Positions 46,496-62,900 of a stretch of 64,000 nt of DNA are shown here, in pieces. Origin of the DNA: Pseudopyrenochaeta lycopersici (lineage: Eukaryota; Ascomycota; Dothideomycetes; Pleosporales; Pseudopyrenochaetaceae); NCBI GenBank assembly GCA_003313425.1, contig NHZP01000058.1, positions 124,001-188,000 on the forward strand. Direction: 5' to 3'. Numbering within the stretch: the stretch's first letter is position 1; every line of letters starts with the position of its first letter. The translations under genes were made by a program, and so were the position numbers. The notes beneath the pieces are model-generated. The model did not search any database and was not told the DNA's origin. It saw only the letters and a list, made by a program, of their open reading frames with translations.

Positions 46496-47433
46496 CGTGG
46501 CATTGGCTAATATATGGGTAGTGGCAAGATTGACAACGCAGGTATCCGAGTATCCGTCAAGGCGGAATCGGTCGTGTGTCTAGTCAGCTGGGAGAGGGAG
46601 TCGTAAGGGTCTGTAAGGGCAAGAATATTGTCAGTGGTTGAAGATGGTTCTCTCTTGTTTGGCCACGGGTCCCCCTAAGCGCTGATGACCAGTGCGCTTG
46701 GTCATAGAAATCAGGAGAGAGAACGGTAGGTGTCACAGAGGAGGGGGTTTGGGGGCCATTCGAGCAGAGGGTACCTACAGTGCAGCCCAGTTGATGAGCG
46801 GCTGTCAGAAGCAGCAGCCTCAGCGGAGACGTGCCTACCTCGCCCACCACAAGATATTGTGGGTTCCAAAAGTGTCAGAGGAGAGTGAAGGTGGTGTTGA
46901 GGCTGCGAGAAAGAGGGGAGCTCCTCAACCGTTCGAGTGCAGCTTCCCTGTTCCGCGCAGTGAGATTGACAAGTGGTGAATGGTTCCGAGGCCTGCAGGA
47001 CCTGGATAAGCGTATTGATTTTTGCTCTGCTGTATCCTGAGGAGATTTGTGCAGCTCCACACCTCCTCCACGACGCCGTGCGCCCTGTCTCGCCCGGTCC
47101 ATGCTATTGCGGGGATTTGTTAACTTTCGAGAGTGACGTGAGTACAACGTCCATCGCGGCTGTCTAGTGAAGCTAGGGTCGCAGGGTGCACCGGTACCGC
47201 GGCATTTCAGCCACGCGTAAACTCAATCAAGCGTGTTCCGCAGCGATCCTCAACAACACCAGCCCGTCTTCACATGCATCTTTGTCCCGAGCAACTGTCA
47301 AACAATAGCGTGGTATTTCTTGCGCTTATGCACTTATAGGAATGGCGCGGAGCAACCCCACACCCTGTCTATCACGACAAGCCCATCTAAAATGCGGGCA
47401 TGCTGAGCTATTAGCGCCCAATCTCTAAATCCA
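46496..47433. other. Intergenic: promoter of the CBM48 gene and 3' flank of the CLC gene
   Basis: About 0.94 kb of balanced composition. Small overlapping ORFs on both strands have no supportable coding signal. A T/C-rich stretch and the 5' UTR of the minus-strand CBM48 gene are expected in the left part. Confidence 0.45.
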
Positions 47434-50331
47434 CTATCTCTCTCTGCCGCCACCAATAAAGCTCTCCTGCTCTTCCTCAGGCGTTCCCAACAAACCCCTT
47501 TGCTCACTCTCACCATCATCATCATCATCTCGCTCTTCTCTCAGGCCGCCTCTGCCCACACCCACGCCTGCTCCCCCTTCTTCGCGCTCTTCTTCCATGC
47601 CGTTCATGACATACCATACATCTTTCTTCGTGAGCAGACCTTTAAGCATGCCACGGTCAGTAAAAAGAACGTAGCGTAGACCCAATTTCTGGAACATGGA
47701 GACGGTAAGTTGAAACGATGCTTTCGCGTTCAATGTGATGGGCGTCTGGTCCATCCACGGTCGGAGGTCAAGGGATGTGGTTGGGTCTGACAGTGGTTGA
47801 TGCGAGAAGTATGCCTCAGTCTCATCTGAGAGGTTCCGGGGTGGTGTAAGAGCAGCTTGCAGTGCGAACTGAAGCTCAGTACGGGATATGTAGCCGAGCA
47901 GCAGCGCATCGCGCGAATTATCGATGACTGGAAACCCCCGGAAGCGGTGTTCAGCAAGCATTTTGCGGAGGGAGTCAATGGTGTGGCCTGTCGCAGTAAT
48001 GGCTGTAAGATCTTCGATGCGCGTCATTACATGTGCAGCGCTGACATCTGGTATTGAGCTACCGTTGTCGTCGCGATTATCGAGGAAGGGGTAGCCTTTG
48101 AAGTGAATCCAAGATTCGTAGATTCCGTGTGGTGAAATCGCGTCGCCGATCCACTTACTGATCATGACTGCGATCATAATGGGTAGAACATACGTGAGCG
48201 CTCCTGTAAGCTCAAACATAATGACTACAATGGAAACAGTCATGCGAGTTGTGCCCGCCAAAGCAGAAGCGGCGCCAACGATTGCATATGTCCCTGGCGT
48301 TACGCAGGCCACGTCCGGTTCGCAAGACCCAAAGACGAAGAGGCTAGGCCAAGCTTGTTGGAATACTTCGACACTGAGTCCAACAGCGCGACCAAAAAGG
48401 CCTCCTATGGCCATCGAAGGTAGGATGATGCCAGCAGGTATTTGAAGGCCGAATGTGAAGCTCGAAAGAACAATACCGAGGCCTGAGGAGATGATGAGAA
48501 GGGCAACAACGCCAGTGTTCGCTTTTCCGGATTTGCAGAGGCCGAGCGTATCTTCTGTAAGGTCGGCACACTCTGCGAAGAGAATATGCACAAGCTCAGA
48601 AGCTTGCGCTCTCATAAACTTGATAGGGTAGTTAATCAATGCCGTGACGAACGACACAATGATAACCTCAGTCACAGGTCCCTTGAGGTATGATCTGTTC
48701 TTCCGCCATTCAGCAACGCCCATGTTAAGCTTGATGAAGAGGCCACCAAATAAGCCACCTAGAATGCCGAGGAAGGCGAAAGGGACCAGTTCGAAATCGT
48801 GCCACCCACTGTGGTATGTGACTTGGTACAAGACCAGCTTTCCTGTGCGGAATGGGTTGCAAGCTTGTAGTGTGACGGCTGCAACCATAGCGCAGACGAA
48901 GCTACTCCACATGGTCTTGTCTGGAAAATAGTACGATAGCTGCTCGAGGGAGAAGAGGACACCGCCAACGGGAGCGCCGAAAGCAACGGAGATGCCAGCT
49001 GCTGCTGCTGCGGAAAGGACTTCACGTTTGCGCGCTAGATATGTATTAGCAATGCTTAATGTATCCCAGAGAAGCATGCTCACCTTCATTGCCGTTGACA
49101 TTGCTGAACAGCTTCATGAACAGATTGGCTGAGCAGCATGCCACATGGACGAGTGGGCCTTCCTTGCCTAGCCAAAGACCTGATGCCACTGCAAGGCACT
49201 GTAATGACATTAGCAACGCGAATGCAATGTTAAATCGCTATCTTACCAAGCCGAGTGTCTTGGTGACCAGAGTCCAGCCACCAAGGAAATGTCGTATTAC
49301 GAACCCGCCCAACACCGTCTTGATTTCAGGTATACCGCTATGTTTCGCATATGTTGAGAACTCGCGTACCAAAAGGCTAGCGCATGCGGCAAATAGCACC
49401 TTTTAATGTCAGCGCTTCCGTCTTGATTCTCTTCAGAGCCTACTTACCGAAAACAGCACGAAGAAGATATACTCCACAATCCATCTGCCACCAGCACTGC
49501 CAATCCCCATGGCGCCGCCCCAGGAATCCCAGTCATGACATTCTTGCATCTCTGCGATTCCCCAGCAGCAGAATCCCTTGTTTAGATAGAACCTCCCATC
49601 TCCGTCAATGTTACTGCAATACCCCGTCTTGAGATCCGCAAGCCAATCACTCGCGACATCGATGAACGCTGCAATGCCGCCACTCAGAATGCCAGCAGCA
49701 ACCAATATAATCCAGACTTGACTAGCATCCGCAAGCTGCTTTATGTGCCCGAGAATCCCACTTGCGCCCGTGTATAGATAGCGTAACCGTTGTCGTTCCT
49801 TCGCATACTCGAAGATCCAGTCAATCGCCGTCAGGTCATCGTAGCCAACTCGCCGTCCAGGGCCTTCGACATACCAATCTAGGCCAGTTGCATCTTTGGT
49901 GTCCTGTAGATGGTCGCCAGCATTGCCTGGTGTATCGAGGTAGTTCAAGATGAGCTCTGTGGAATCGTTTGGGCCGGGGCTAGTGCGGAGCTGTTGGAGC
50001 CGTGCGCTTGACGGTCGGGGGAGAGGGGAGGCACGATTGCCAGAGTTCCCGAGCGGCGAAGAGAGAAAGCTGGGGAGGCCGAATGAAGATGTGTTCGCTT
50101 TCGACTTGCGCTTGAAAGATAATCTATGTCGCTGTGAGCAGCCTGGGCGCTTGGAAGGAAACCACATATCACGCACTGTTCTGGTAGATCGCGATCTAGC
50201 GGATCGTCGGCCAAAAGTGCCTCCTCATCGCTGTGGTCGTCCTCAGCCGCTGGCTGCTTCCCGTTTGATACGCGGCTCGACGATGCTTCAGCGCGTCCGA
50301 GCGGGGACTGGCGGGATGACGAGCTGGACAT
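47434..50331 (-). CDS. CLC-type voltage-gated chloride channel/transporter
   Basis: Five exons: 50,331-50,177; 50,123-49,448; 49,399-49,247; 49,198-49,084; 49,034-47,434; 899 codons. Hallmarks in order: [14 protein letters not shown] (GSGIPE site with the first Gly replaced by His), GKEGPLVH carrying the gating glutamate, [21 protein letters not shown] (pore region), and two C-terminal CBS domains ([12 protein letters not shown]..., [15 protein letters not shown]...). The N-terminus is a Ser-rich disordered cytosolic tail, and the C-terminus an acidic Asp/Glu-rich tail. The family moves chloride across plasma or endomembranes, many members exchanging it for protons; yeast Gef1 is the known relative. 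The first intron acceptor (CATAG at 50,124) was chosen because only it keeps frame, so that junction is less sure. Confidence 0.92.
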
Positions 50332-50664
50332 CCCCTTGATGTATGTTTTGAAGCGATCTCAGGCGCATTCTCTAGGTGCTCATGCTTTGAGGTGACCAGA
50401 TGGAGAGTTATATCCAGATGCGTAGGGCCGCAGGTGGAAGAGACAAACGCAGCAAACTGGCCTGTGCACCTATCGTGCATGCGGAGGTCCGCATACTGGT
50501 ACCGAGATGACATGTGGAGAGGATCCTCGTCGCATCACGATCGACATCATGGTTTGGTACGCAAATAGTCTTCAAGTTCCGAGCTGATCAAATTGTATGA
50601 AGAACTATCGTCCCTGGTGATCTAGCGTTGTTCTTCATCAAGGGCAAGCACTACAAGACCTTGT
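50332..50664. promoter_or_regulatory. Promoter/5' flank of the CLC gene
   Basis: 333 bp separate the CLC start from the 3' end of the alcohol dehydrogenase gene on the same strand; both a terminator and a promoter must lie here. No specific site is recognised. Confidence 0.4.
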
Positions 50665-51899
50665 CTACTCCTGGTTGAAATCCACGACCGCCCTGCCAGC
50701 AATTTCACCTCGCTTTAACTTCTGAACCGCCTCATTGAACTTACTCAATGGATATACTGTGTAGATGGGCTTCAATAAGCCACGTTTCGCAAAGTCAAGC
50801 GTCTTGTCGACATCCGCCATGCTACTGACAAGCGTCCCATGAACGCTCTGCTTCCTGAAGCACATTTGACTTGGGTCGACATCAATGTGTAGGGTGCCTG
50901 CTGGTGGTAGACCGATGCACATTACCTTGCCGCCAACTCGGCCCCCGAGGTAGGAAATTGAGGATGGGTAACTCTGCACAGCGGTGACAAAGACTCCATG
51001 TGCACCGACGCCGTCGCAAATGCGGATGACCTCCCCGGCGACATTGTCCACCTTCTTGAAGTCTATGAAGTGTTCTGCGCCGGCAGTATCGACGCAAAGT
51101 TCTCTCTTGTCATCGCCGGTATCTATAGCTACCGCTCGCAGCCCCATAGCTTTTGCAAGCTGGACACCTTGTATTCCCACGCCCCCACCACCTCCAGGAA
51201 AGACTGCCCAGTCACCTGGCCTCAATCCTGACTCCTTGATCGAAGTGTAGATTGTCGACGCAGAGCACATAATTGGACCAGCAATGTAATCGTTTACCCC
51301 CTCTGGGATGAGGGTCGTGTATCGCTCAGGCGAGATGATATACTGTTTGTATGACCCATCAACCATGAGGCCAGTAGATACCGCCTTTGCACAGTAACAC
51401 TCATTTCCGTTTCGGCATAGTTCGCACGCACCGCAGGTATCTTGAACTGGCTGGAGCATGTCAGCAATTTACTGTACGCAAGCCACAATCACGTGTCGTC
51501 TGCGAAGGCAGCCAGCCTACCTTATAACCAGCTCGCATACCAGGCTTTAGAGTCTTGACTTGGTCGCCGACCTTGACAATGACTCCTGCACCTTCATGTC
51601 CTGCACATTTCGTACCGAAGACTGACATCTTCGGCAACGCCCAATCGTTCAACATGAAGTGAAGATCTGAGTGGCATATTCCCGTCGCATTGAGTCTAAT
51701 GAGCACTTCAGTGGGGCCTGATTGATATAATCAGCCATTGTAGACGTTACGAGTCTGGATATTGGATGGATGTACCGGGCTCGGGCACAGGAAGATCTTG
51801 AACCTCGACATAGAAGTCTGGCCCCTCATTGACTACCACACCTCCCTTGCAAGTCTTTGGGATGTCAAACTTTTGTAGTTCTACATTCTCGCTCGCCAT
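50665..51899 (-). CDS. Zinc-dependent alcohol dehydrogenase (MDR family, AdhP-like)
   Basis: Three exons: 51,899-51,776; 51,717-51,521; 51,450-50,665, giving 368 aa, a usual length. The joins restore PVPEPGPTEVLIRLNATGIC and RAGYKPVQDTCGAC. Catalytic zinc site: GICHSDLH and GHEGAGVIVKVGD. The structural zinc loop has four Cys in CGACELCRNGNECYC. The Rossmann fold has PGGGGGVGIQGVQLAKAMG for NAD(P). The C-terminus AGRAVVDFN is typical of fungal and bacterial AdhP-type enzymes that oxidise primary alcohols to aldehydes in the cytosol. Residues FDIPKTCKGGVVVNEGPDF form the start. It is divergent from katG with 1.17 kb between starts. Substrate cannot be told from sequence. Confidence 0.92.
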
Positions 51900-55445
<3,546 letters not shown>

Positions 55446-56553
55446 AGCGTGTTGCATTGCGTCTTTGTTCCACTTTGTGAACAAAGCACTCTTCTTGTGT
55501 CCACTGACTGACGAGTTATGATAGTCATGATTCTCTAAATAGAGTCGCAAAAGATACCTAGGTAGCGTAGTGTAGGATCAGATAGGCAAATAGCAAACGG
55601 AATTTCCAAATAATCAAAAATTTACGTCAAGCATCCTGATTGTTCTTCCTGGCAGTTCTGAACAAGGGTTCGCTGGAGTTTAAGCTGGCCTTTTACAAAA
55701 TGCAAAATCATCACATGAGCTTCATGGAAATTATCCGGTGTCCTTCGTGCATCCCTCCCTTTCCGATGTGCTGAACTTTCTACCAAAGCATGCTGTGCCG
55801 TGGCAAATAACTCGATGATCGGTGCTATCGGCAAGCCCTGCAGGGTAATGATTCGCATTCTGGTACCTGAACGGGACGAAAATAGCAGCGACGTCAGCCT
55901 TGCAGTACAAGCGAGAGCTCAAAGAATGTGACATCATCGCACTTGATATTGTCAACCGTCTCCAGAAAATGTGCAGATGCTACCAAAGAATGATCTGGAG
56001 CAGTCTTTCGAAGAGTGTGCCTGCCCAGAGCTGAATGGTCATTCGCACAGCGCACAGAAACAGCCGCCAAGAGTGTTGCCACCCAATCAAGGTGCCACGT
56101 CGCTAGTTTGCCTTTTCTGTTCTGGCGGGCTGTCGCAACCGGTCCAGTGGGAAGGCGCGCGTGGTGGCTATGCGCGGCTTGTCACAGGCGAAGGACGCAC
56201 CCGCAGCGTGCATGCTTAAGGCAGGCTCGGCCTCGCCGTTTGACACTTTGACGACCACCGCTGCCTTTCAGCCTTTGACGTTCGTTTTGTGTGTTTCACA
56301 CCACGATTGCTGGCTTTGGTGTCGGATTGCAACACGCTACATCCGGCGATTTCCAGACCAAAGCTCCAAACCTCTCATGCCAGGCTCGATTGCGCGGCAG
56401 CGGCTATGACTGGACCCTTGCCTGCCACGAGAACAGGACGACGACGACGATTAGCACATTAACAGAACATTCAAGCGACTTGCAGCATAGAGGAAAGCCG
56501 AAATTCCAATCGACGTCAGAATCCATTCTTTTCCAAGAGGAACACATTGCACA
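55446..56553. other. Intergenic: katG 3' flank and lipase promoter
   Basis: 1.1 kb of balanced composition. Overlapping ORFs under 85 codons on both strands show no domain. The 5' leader of the lipase transcript lies in the right part. Confidence 0.5.
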
Positions 56554-58455
56554 ATGGCGCAACATCCTGCCGAGTTGGAGCGAGAGCGGAAGAGTAGGAA
56601 GAAGTCTTCGCATACGTCGTCTAAAAATTCAAAACCAAGGTCATCATCCAGGAAGCCACATGTTGCACCTTCAGCACCCAATCTTTATCTGCAGGCGTAT
56701 GCACCTCCGGTGCAATCTGTTCCTCACCATAATGTGAACGCCCAGCAGCCATCCATAGCAAGCTTAGCACGGTCACCACCAAGCTATCCGGGCTATCCCG
56801 CAAGTCCACCCCAGCACCCTGTCTATGGCCGGATGCCTCAATACCCACCCCAATATGTGCAGCCTCCTGCGCATTCTATTCAGGCCCGGGCCAGCCAATC
56901 AGCAATACGTTACGCGTCTTCCCCACCCCAAAAACCTCGCGAAGAAGGGCCTTTCAAAGAGCAATGGGACAGACTGGATCGCATGGCCGCCAAATCCTAT
57001 GCCGACCTGCGAGACGGCGCCGGAAAGAGCGTGACGAAGTTGACCACGAATTATATCGAGAGACCTACCCACGCAGTCGCAATGAAGAGCATGCAAACTC
57101 TGTGCAAAGGAGCTGCACTTTGCGATATCATCAGCTCAAAATTCGATTCAGTCATGACGAGCATTGATGATGAGCGATTCAGTGGGAAAGAGCAGGACCT
57201 CTTAATCTATGGCGACCAGGTGCAACAGTCGCCAAACTCAAGTCCACCACCAGAAGCATCAAGAGGTCAAGCAAACGATGTGTATCCAATGTTGGGCGGG
57301 GACAAGGGTTCAAACCATTTCTCGAAAGTCTGGCTATACTCAAATTCGCGGCTCCCACCACATCTACCACCGTTCAAAGTCTACATACCGACATATCCTC
57401 TGCTTTGCTTAGCCGCAACCTACTCTGAGCGCGTATATACGCCACCAGGCTCAAAGTCACGAGAAACAGAAACGCACATTCCTTCCGACTGGCGCAGTGG
57501 CACGAAGGCCATGGTTCTGAAGTCTGTTCCAGTTGAGGACTTGAATACCATTGTATTCGCCATCCGTGGAAGCCAGACGTTTATGGATTGGGCTGTAAAC
57601 TACAACTCAGCGCCCCACAGCCCAGAAGACTTCCTTGACGACCCAGAGAATCTATGCCACGCAGGCTTTCTCTATGTTGCGAAGAAGATGGTGAAACCGG
57701 TAGCCGACCGTCTACGCGTCCTTCTGCAGGAGAATCCTGCACGCTCAAACTGCAGTCTACTCATCACTGGACACTCCGCTGGCGGAGCTGTTGCTGCACT
57801 GCTGTACGCGCATATGATGAGCACGAAGATCGAGTCTGAACTCAACTACCTTACAAGCTTCTTCAAGCGAGTACATTGCGTCACATTTGGTGCGCCGCCC
57901 GTCAGCCTGTACCCGCTGAAGAAGTCAGAAGACAAGAGGCATAGAAAGAGCCTCTTCTATGCATTCATTAATGAGGGCGATCCAGTTCCACGAGCAGACA
58001 AGCATGTAGTTAGAAGCTTATTGAAGCTCTACGCCAGTCCCGCGCCGTCTGCCTCCGCAGTTGCCTCAACGATAACATCAATCTCCAAGCTTAACCTTAA
58101 CCAGACTGTACCTTCCACGCCACCAAAGTCCAAGTGCAAAACCAGTCTCGCTCCTCGACTCACCAGACCGTCCAAAACATCGCTTCAAACCAACACGACC
58201 GCCAACTCGAGTGCTACCTGCTCAACGCTCCCCGCATGGCCGATCCCAGCCTGCACTTTATCACCTGCAGGCAGACTAGTTGTCTTGCGGCAGAAAATTG
58301 GGAGCAAGTGTGAAGAAGACGTTGAAGCCGTCACCGTCGACGATGAAATGATGAGGAAAGTGGTATATGGAGACCCATTGAAGCACCAGATGAGGATGTA
58401 CAGAAAGAGAATCGAAAGCATTGCCACCAGGGCTGTTACGGCTCGTGAATATTGA
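56554..58455 (+). CDS. Class 3 lipase / alpha-beta hydrolase with disordered N-terminus
   Basis: A single exon of 633 aa. The first 130 residues are basic, then Pro/Tyr/Gln-rich and disordered, with no signal peptide, so the protein is intracellular. The Lipase_3 domain spans about residues 260-500: VFAIRGSQTFMDWAVN (oxyanion/strand region), LCHAGFLYVAKKM, and the nucleophile elbow ITGHSAGGAVAALLY (Ser). THE candidate acid is Asp in INEGDPVPRADKH. The candidate catalytic His is in GDPLKHQMRMYRKRI at the C-terminus, after a Thr/Ser-rich insert (about 505-575). The family hydrolyses acylglycerols; substrate not determinable. The ATG at 56,554 (MAQHPAELERERK) is the first in frame. Neighbour Med22 is convergent. 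Confidence 0.88.
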   Translation: MAQHPAELERERKSRKKSSHTSSKNSKPRSSSRKPHVAPSAPNLYLQAYAPPVQSVPHHNVNAQQPSIASLARSPPSYPGYPASPPQHPVYGRMPQYPPQYVQPPAHSIQARASQSAIRYASSPPQKPREEGPFKEQWDRLDRMAAKSYADLRDGAGKSVTKLTTNYIERPTHAVAMKSMQTLCKGAALCDIISSKFDSVMTSIDDERFSGKEQDLLIYGDQVQQSPNSSPPPEASRGQANDVYPMLGGDKGSNHFSKVWLYSNSRLPPHLPPFKVYIPTYPLLCLAATYSERVYTPPGSKSRETETHIPSDWRSGTKAMVLKSVPVEDLNTIVFAIRGSQTFMDWAVNYNSAPHSPEDFLDDPENLCHAGFLYVAKKMVKPVADRLRVLLQENPARSNCSLLITGHSAGGAVAALLYAHMMSTKIESELNYLTSFFKRVHCVTFGAPPVSLYPLKKSEDKRHRKSLFYAFINEGDPVPRADKHVVRSLLKLYASPAPSASAVASTITSISKLNLNQTVPSTPPKSKCKTSLAPRLTRPSKTSLQTNTTANSSATCSTLPAWPIPACTLSPAGRLVVLRQKIGSKCEEDVEAVTVDDEMMRKVVYGDPLKHQMRMYRKRIESIATRAVTAREY

Positions 58456-59241
58456 GGGGGCCTATCCATCTTAGGTAGAGGAAATAATGGGGAAGAATTA
58501 ATCTGAAGAAAACTATTTGATACCCTAGGTTTTATTGACTGTCAGTGACGGTCTGGCGTTGAGCGACTTGAAATGGCGTACTATCTGGATCGCTCGCGGG
58601 GGGGATATTACTCATATGCCTAACAACATAATTATACATGTACGCATTGCATCTTTGAGCATCGAATGAACTGGTAATTCGCATTAGCGGACTGGTGAGC
58701 TTTACTTAACCATATTTATTATATGACGGTATAGGATAACGCCTACGCTACAATTTATGATCATTCTGTCTGTTTTGAAGCCATCGCCTTGGATGTTTTG
58801 GTATCACATCACAGCGAAGAGTTGAATTTGACTGTGCGGTAAAGTACGGCGATCGAATAAGTGCATGTGACACTCGGATTACAAGATATTTCTAGTTCTG
58901 GTAATATACCCTGATGTCTGCGGGGCCTGGAAAAAGTTATACGAGCCTGCCTTACATCGTCGCCAGGCTGTGTGTTCAAACTCCCCATGTCAAGTAGTAC
59001 CTTGGGTGTCTCGTTGATGACCACCATTTGACGCTAACCACACCCCATAGTCTGTGGGATTTGACGGACCCTTCTGTACCATGGTTATAGAAACAAGGAC
59101 AGCGACTACCTGGCACGACATATCGCGTCCTGCAGGCAATAAGTTGCCTGGATGCTGCCCTGCCCTAGTGTCCTGCTCTGCAACCCTATGACCCACGTAT
59201 CGACCTTGTTTTCTTTTCTAGTAACCAACACATGTACCTCA
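58456..59241. other. Intergenic between convergent lipase and Med22 genes
   Basis: 786 bp, expected to contain both 3' UTRs. No coding signal or repeat is seen. Confidence 0.5.
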
Positions 59242-59911
59242 TCATGAGCCATTCCTGTTCGTACTCTCATTCGCCACATGCACCCCGTTTGGCTTCTCAA
59301 TAGTCGGTTTCTTCTTCGCCAGCGCCTCGATCATTTCCGCGACCGCCAACGCCTTTGTCAGGTTCGCCTCCTCGTCTGCGGGGTTCGAAAGCGTTTCGAG
59401 GCCGCCGAAGAGCCACAGCTCTTGCAAGTCGCGAATGAACGTCGAGATATCTTGTGCTGTCTTGATCTAACCCAAACATCAGCAATTAGGTTCTGACCTC
59501 CCAGCCCCAACTTGGCAAGCTGGATCCGTGGGCTCACATACCAGCCCGGCAGTCTGCTCCTTGATTAAAAGCTCCTTGTGCGCACTCGTCGCGTAGTCGT
59601 ATGCACCGTCAATCTTTAGAGGCCCGTCTGGTCCGTAGTCGGTGGAGTCCTCCATCTTCACAGTTCGCACGATGGTGGAGAGATAGCCATTGCCGCCCCA
59701 TGGGTCTGGATTCCTAATATCTATGATCGAGTTGCAGAGCTGCTCTGCCTTTGCTGTGTAGCGGGTTAGCGGATGAAAGTCGAACTGCGCGGGGTTGTCT
59801 AGGTTCAAAGAGTGGAGTTGGGGTGTTTGCTTGGACGGAAACGTGCGGTTTGATGTATGGAATGACTTACTTACCCAGGAGCGCCTCTTGTGTGCGCTCT
59901 GAAGGATTCAT
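59242..59911 (-). CDS. MED22: Mediator complex subunit 22 (Surfeit locus protein 5 family)
   Basis: Three exons: 59,911-59,875; 59,798-59,542; 59,466-59,242, giving 172 aa. Part of the Mediator head module, which links transcription factors to RNA polymerase II in the nucleus. Recognised from the start MNPSERTQEALL, the helical core YTAKAEQLCNSIIDI, SAHKELLIKEQTAGL joined across the intron to IKTAQDISTFIRDLQELWLF, and GGLETLSNPADEEA, matching Med22 in length and helix order. An insert with PWGGNGYLST between the helices is longer than in metazoan Med22. The first intron acceptor (59,799) was chosen because it keeps frame and gives LLDNPAQFD; another acceptor nearby is possible. Confidence 0.75.
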
Positions 59912-62900
59912 TGTTACGTTGTGAAGACTGTGGGTGAAATGCAGAAGTGCTGTATGTACTCCAGCTTCAGAACTAACGGCTTATCGATTGCGAAGAACGG
60001 ATGGTCTGTGCGGTACACGGGACATGGAGATGAGATGCCACGGAGTAATGTAAGGTTGAAGTGGAAGCAAATATTGCTATAGATATAAGGGAATTGGGAT
60101 ATCGTAGACAGTCAAGTAATATCTGGATATAGCGTAAATGGAATCGATGGGTAACGCGAGATTGCTTTATACTTGACCGCTCAGTACCTCGGGATTGCGA
60201 GTACTATTGACTTTGCTCCTGGTGTGCCAACATACATTTCCAGGTATATTACAAGCCTGCAGAAAAATAGAATCCCAAAGGAATTTCACTGAGATGAAAG
60301 AAGTTCTTCATCTACTAACACTCACTTGTCACTAGGTCCAACAAGTATCCATAGCAAAATTATGAGATATAGAGAGAAATATGAGCTTGTTTGCACTGTG
60401 AATGCTTTGGACACGAAGTCTGGACCCAAACATCATCAACAGACATATTGATATTAGTACAATTAGGGATTTGAAATTTTTGTCTCAACCTAGACTCGCC
60501 AGCAATAACATCAACCCGCGCGGTACAGACCTTGGTCTTGATATTCTCACTACATTCGATTAGCCGGTTTCTCGTAACTCTACATAGTATCTCTTTCCCT
60601 TCATCAGTCGCTATTTCCAAAAAGAGTGGGGATGGTTTGTGAACATGCGCGCATCAACCACACAGACAATTCTGCACCTCAACGCCACGTTCCTGGACTA
60701 ACGGCTGGCCGCAGGACAGGGATGCGGCACCATTCCGTGCATTAGACGGAAGGCTAGCCCGTCCAAGACACGGCTCAAATGTCTGATGTCTTGATACAGG
60801 ACCCTGCCCTGACTACTGCACGATTATCTATGTTCCATCAATGGTGGGTGTATTCCGCCGCCACTTATCAGTATCCAGGGACTCGACTCATGGGGATGTG
60901 ACGTAGCTGCTATTCAGAGGATTCTGGAACTAGAACCAAGGTCGTAGCCTGGATTGTGGGATTATCTGTACATCGTGAATTGCTTGTGTAGGATCTGTTT
61001 CTAGCAGACGGAGGTTAGCAGCCTGAGACTACGTGGTCACTATCTTCAAGATTGCAGCTGCATTCCACAGCTGTTTGTTGACCCTGCAGGCGACTTGGTG
61101 TGCTAGATTGAGTCTGTAGAAAGTCGAAGAATGCACCGAAGTAGTCACCGAGGCCTTACCATTCTGAGTGGAATCGCTACCGTATGTCAATTTATACGAC
61201 ATGGATGCTGAGGTTCAGAGCTGCATTGAGATTAAACAGAGCAAGGTGTATCAGGAGGCTAGGATATCTAAATTAATTCCGTGCGGCGCTTCAGAAGCCA
61301 GGAAAGGGGATTAGCGGTTGTGGGATACGGTTGTTTGATAATAGGAACCCCAACTTCTTCGTAGTCTTCTTACTACAACAATCCACATTTGTATTTCTTT
61401 GGTAGAACAGGCTTGACGAGATAGAAAACCCAGCTTCAATATATGGTTTGGCGCAAGACCAAATGAGTCTCGTGGCATCGCCAAATCGTTTTGGAGGACA
61501 TCAACTGCACTTTGTTGGAGACCTTCACTCCCTCAAAGTTGATACGATTTTCAGGGGATATGCCAATGTCCAGCTGAAACAGGCGGAGAACGACGCGGTG
61601 CCGGGAGCGACTACTGGAATCGATAGCCATACCCCAGACAACGGGCGGCAAGCACCTGCGGAACGTGGAAGACAAGGTTCTCGTCAAAGCGCCATTGGCA
61701 GTGGCGCTGTGGGTGTGAAGCGGGTCTTACCGTTGCAGCAACAAAAACTAGTTGGTGTTAGCGAGCATGGATAAATGATCAAAAAGTGATTAGCTCCCGT
61801 TTGTGATGATTTAATCCGGCGGGACGTGCGTAGATGTTGGTAATAATCTTCCGACAGCATCCTTGACAAGCAGATGGTGGGACGATGATCAAAAACGGAT
61901 GCAGGCGGGAGATATACGAGGTAGATCTTGTTTGGTCCCCCCACACTACTGCTCCCGACGTCTTGGGAGATCGAGATCATGATACAGGTGTGGGTGCCGG
62001 GTTGCAGCGATCTAACAAAGTATTTGCATCGATTCTTAGCAATTGAGCTGCCCATGGGACGATGGTAGAGTCGCTGTTGCTTGGACATTACGTTAATTAG
62101 ATTGAGCAATGAATGCCAAAGGTTTTCAGATTACCAGGATCACACGAAGCTGACTTTTCGAAATGTTAAATGCGTATATGCTGGCTGGTACTTTTCGTCG
62201 TTGCTCAAGACGGCGGAGAGCTTTCAAGATGAGGTCTGAGAATGCCGTCTAGTGAAATCATTCGCTTCGTAAGGCGAACATGAGAGATGATTTCGAAATG
62301 ACTGCGACTCCAGAGACTCCCATAGACTTGTCCGAGGCAGCTGATCTGATGACGTACCAAGACTAATGGTAGGACAAAACCTGAAGGAAAGCGTCTTTGC
62401 GCTACCTGTGTTAACTATCCAGGAATCCATGCCCTCAACCGTCTTCTAGTTCTCTTGAGCAACTTGCAGTGGTTGTGCTGTTACTCTTCTGGCTATTGAG
62501 CGTCTTCGCAGGCTGAGCTACCGTTCCGGATGTGAATGCCCAGCGCCACGCGACGCAGGAGCGACCCCAAGGGTGCGTGAAGATAATAGCAACTTTACCG
62601 ATAAAGGCTCAGACTAAACCAGATGCCTCTTATGCTGGAGAGTAAGTTTGAGAGGAAACAAAACGTGACAAATACTGGCGAACTGACACCCGATGAGTTG
62701 GAGATGGCAGTAGTTGTAGTTTAGAGAAACACAGCTGCAAGGATACAGCGAGGCGGGAGACTGTGTATGCATGTCTTGAAAGCCATGTTCTTTACATCAG
62801 CAAGGCGACGATGGTGTTGAAGAGAGGGTGCAGGTAGAGCCGCCAAGGAGGAATTGCGTCAGCCCGGAAGGCGCACGCTGTGGGCAGCCGCCGCGACTGA

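Noticed and set aside
60360..60620. Small Cys-containing protein, possible effector
   Set aside because: The frame has no ATG, no signal peptide and no clear upstream exon; noted only under the gap finding.
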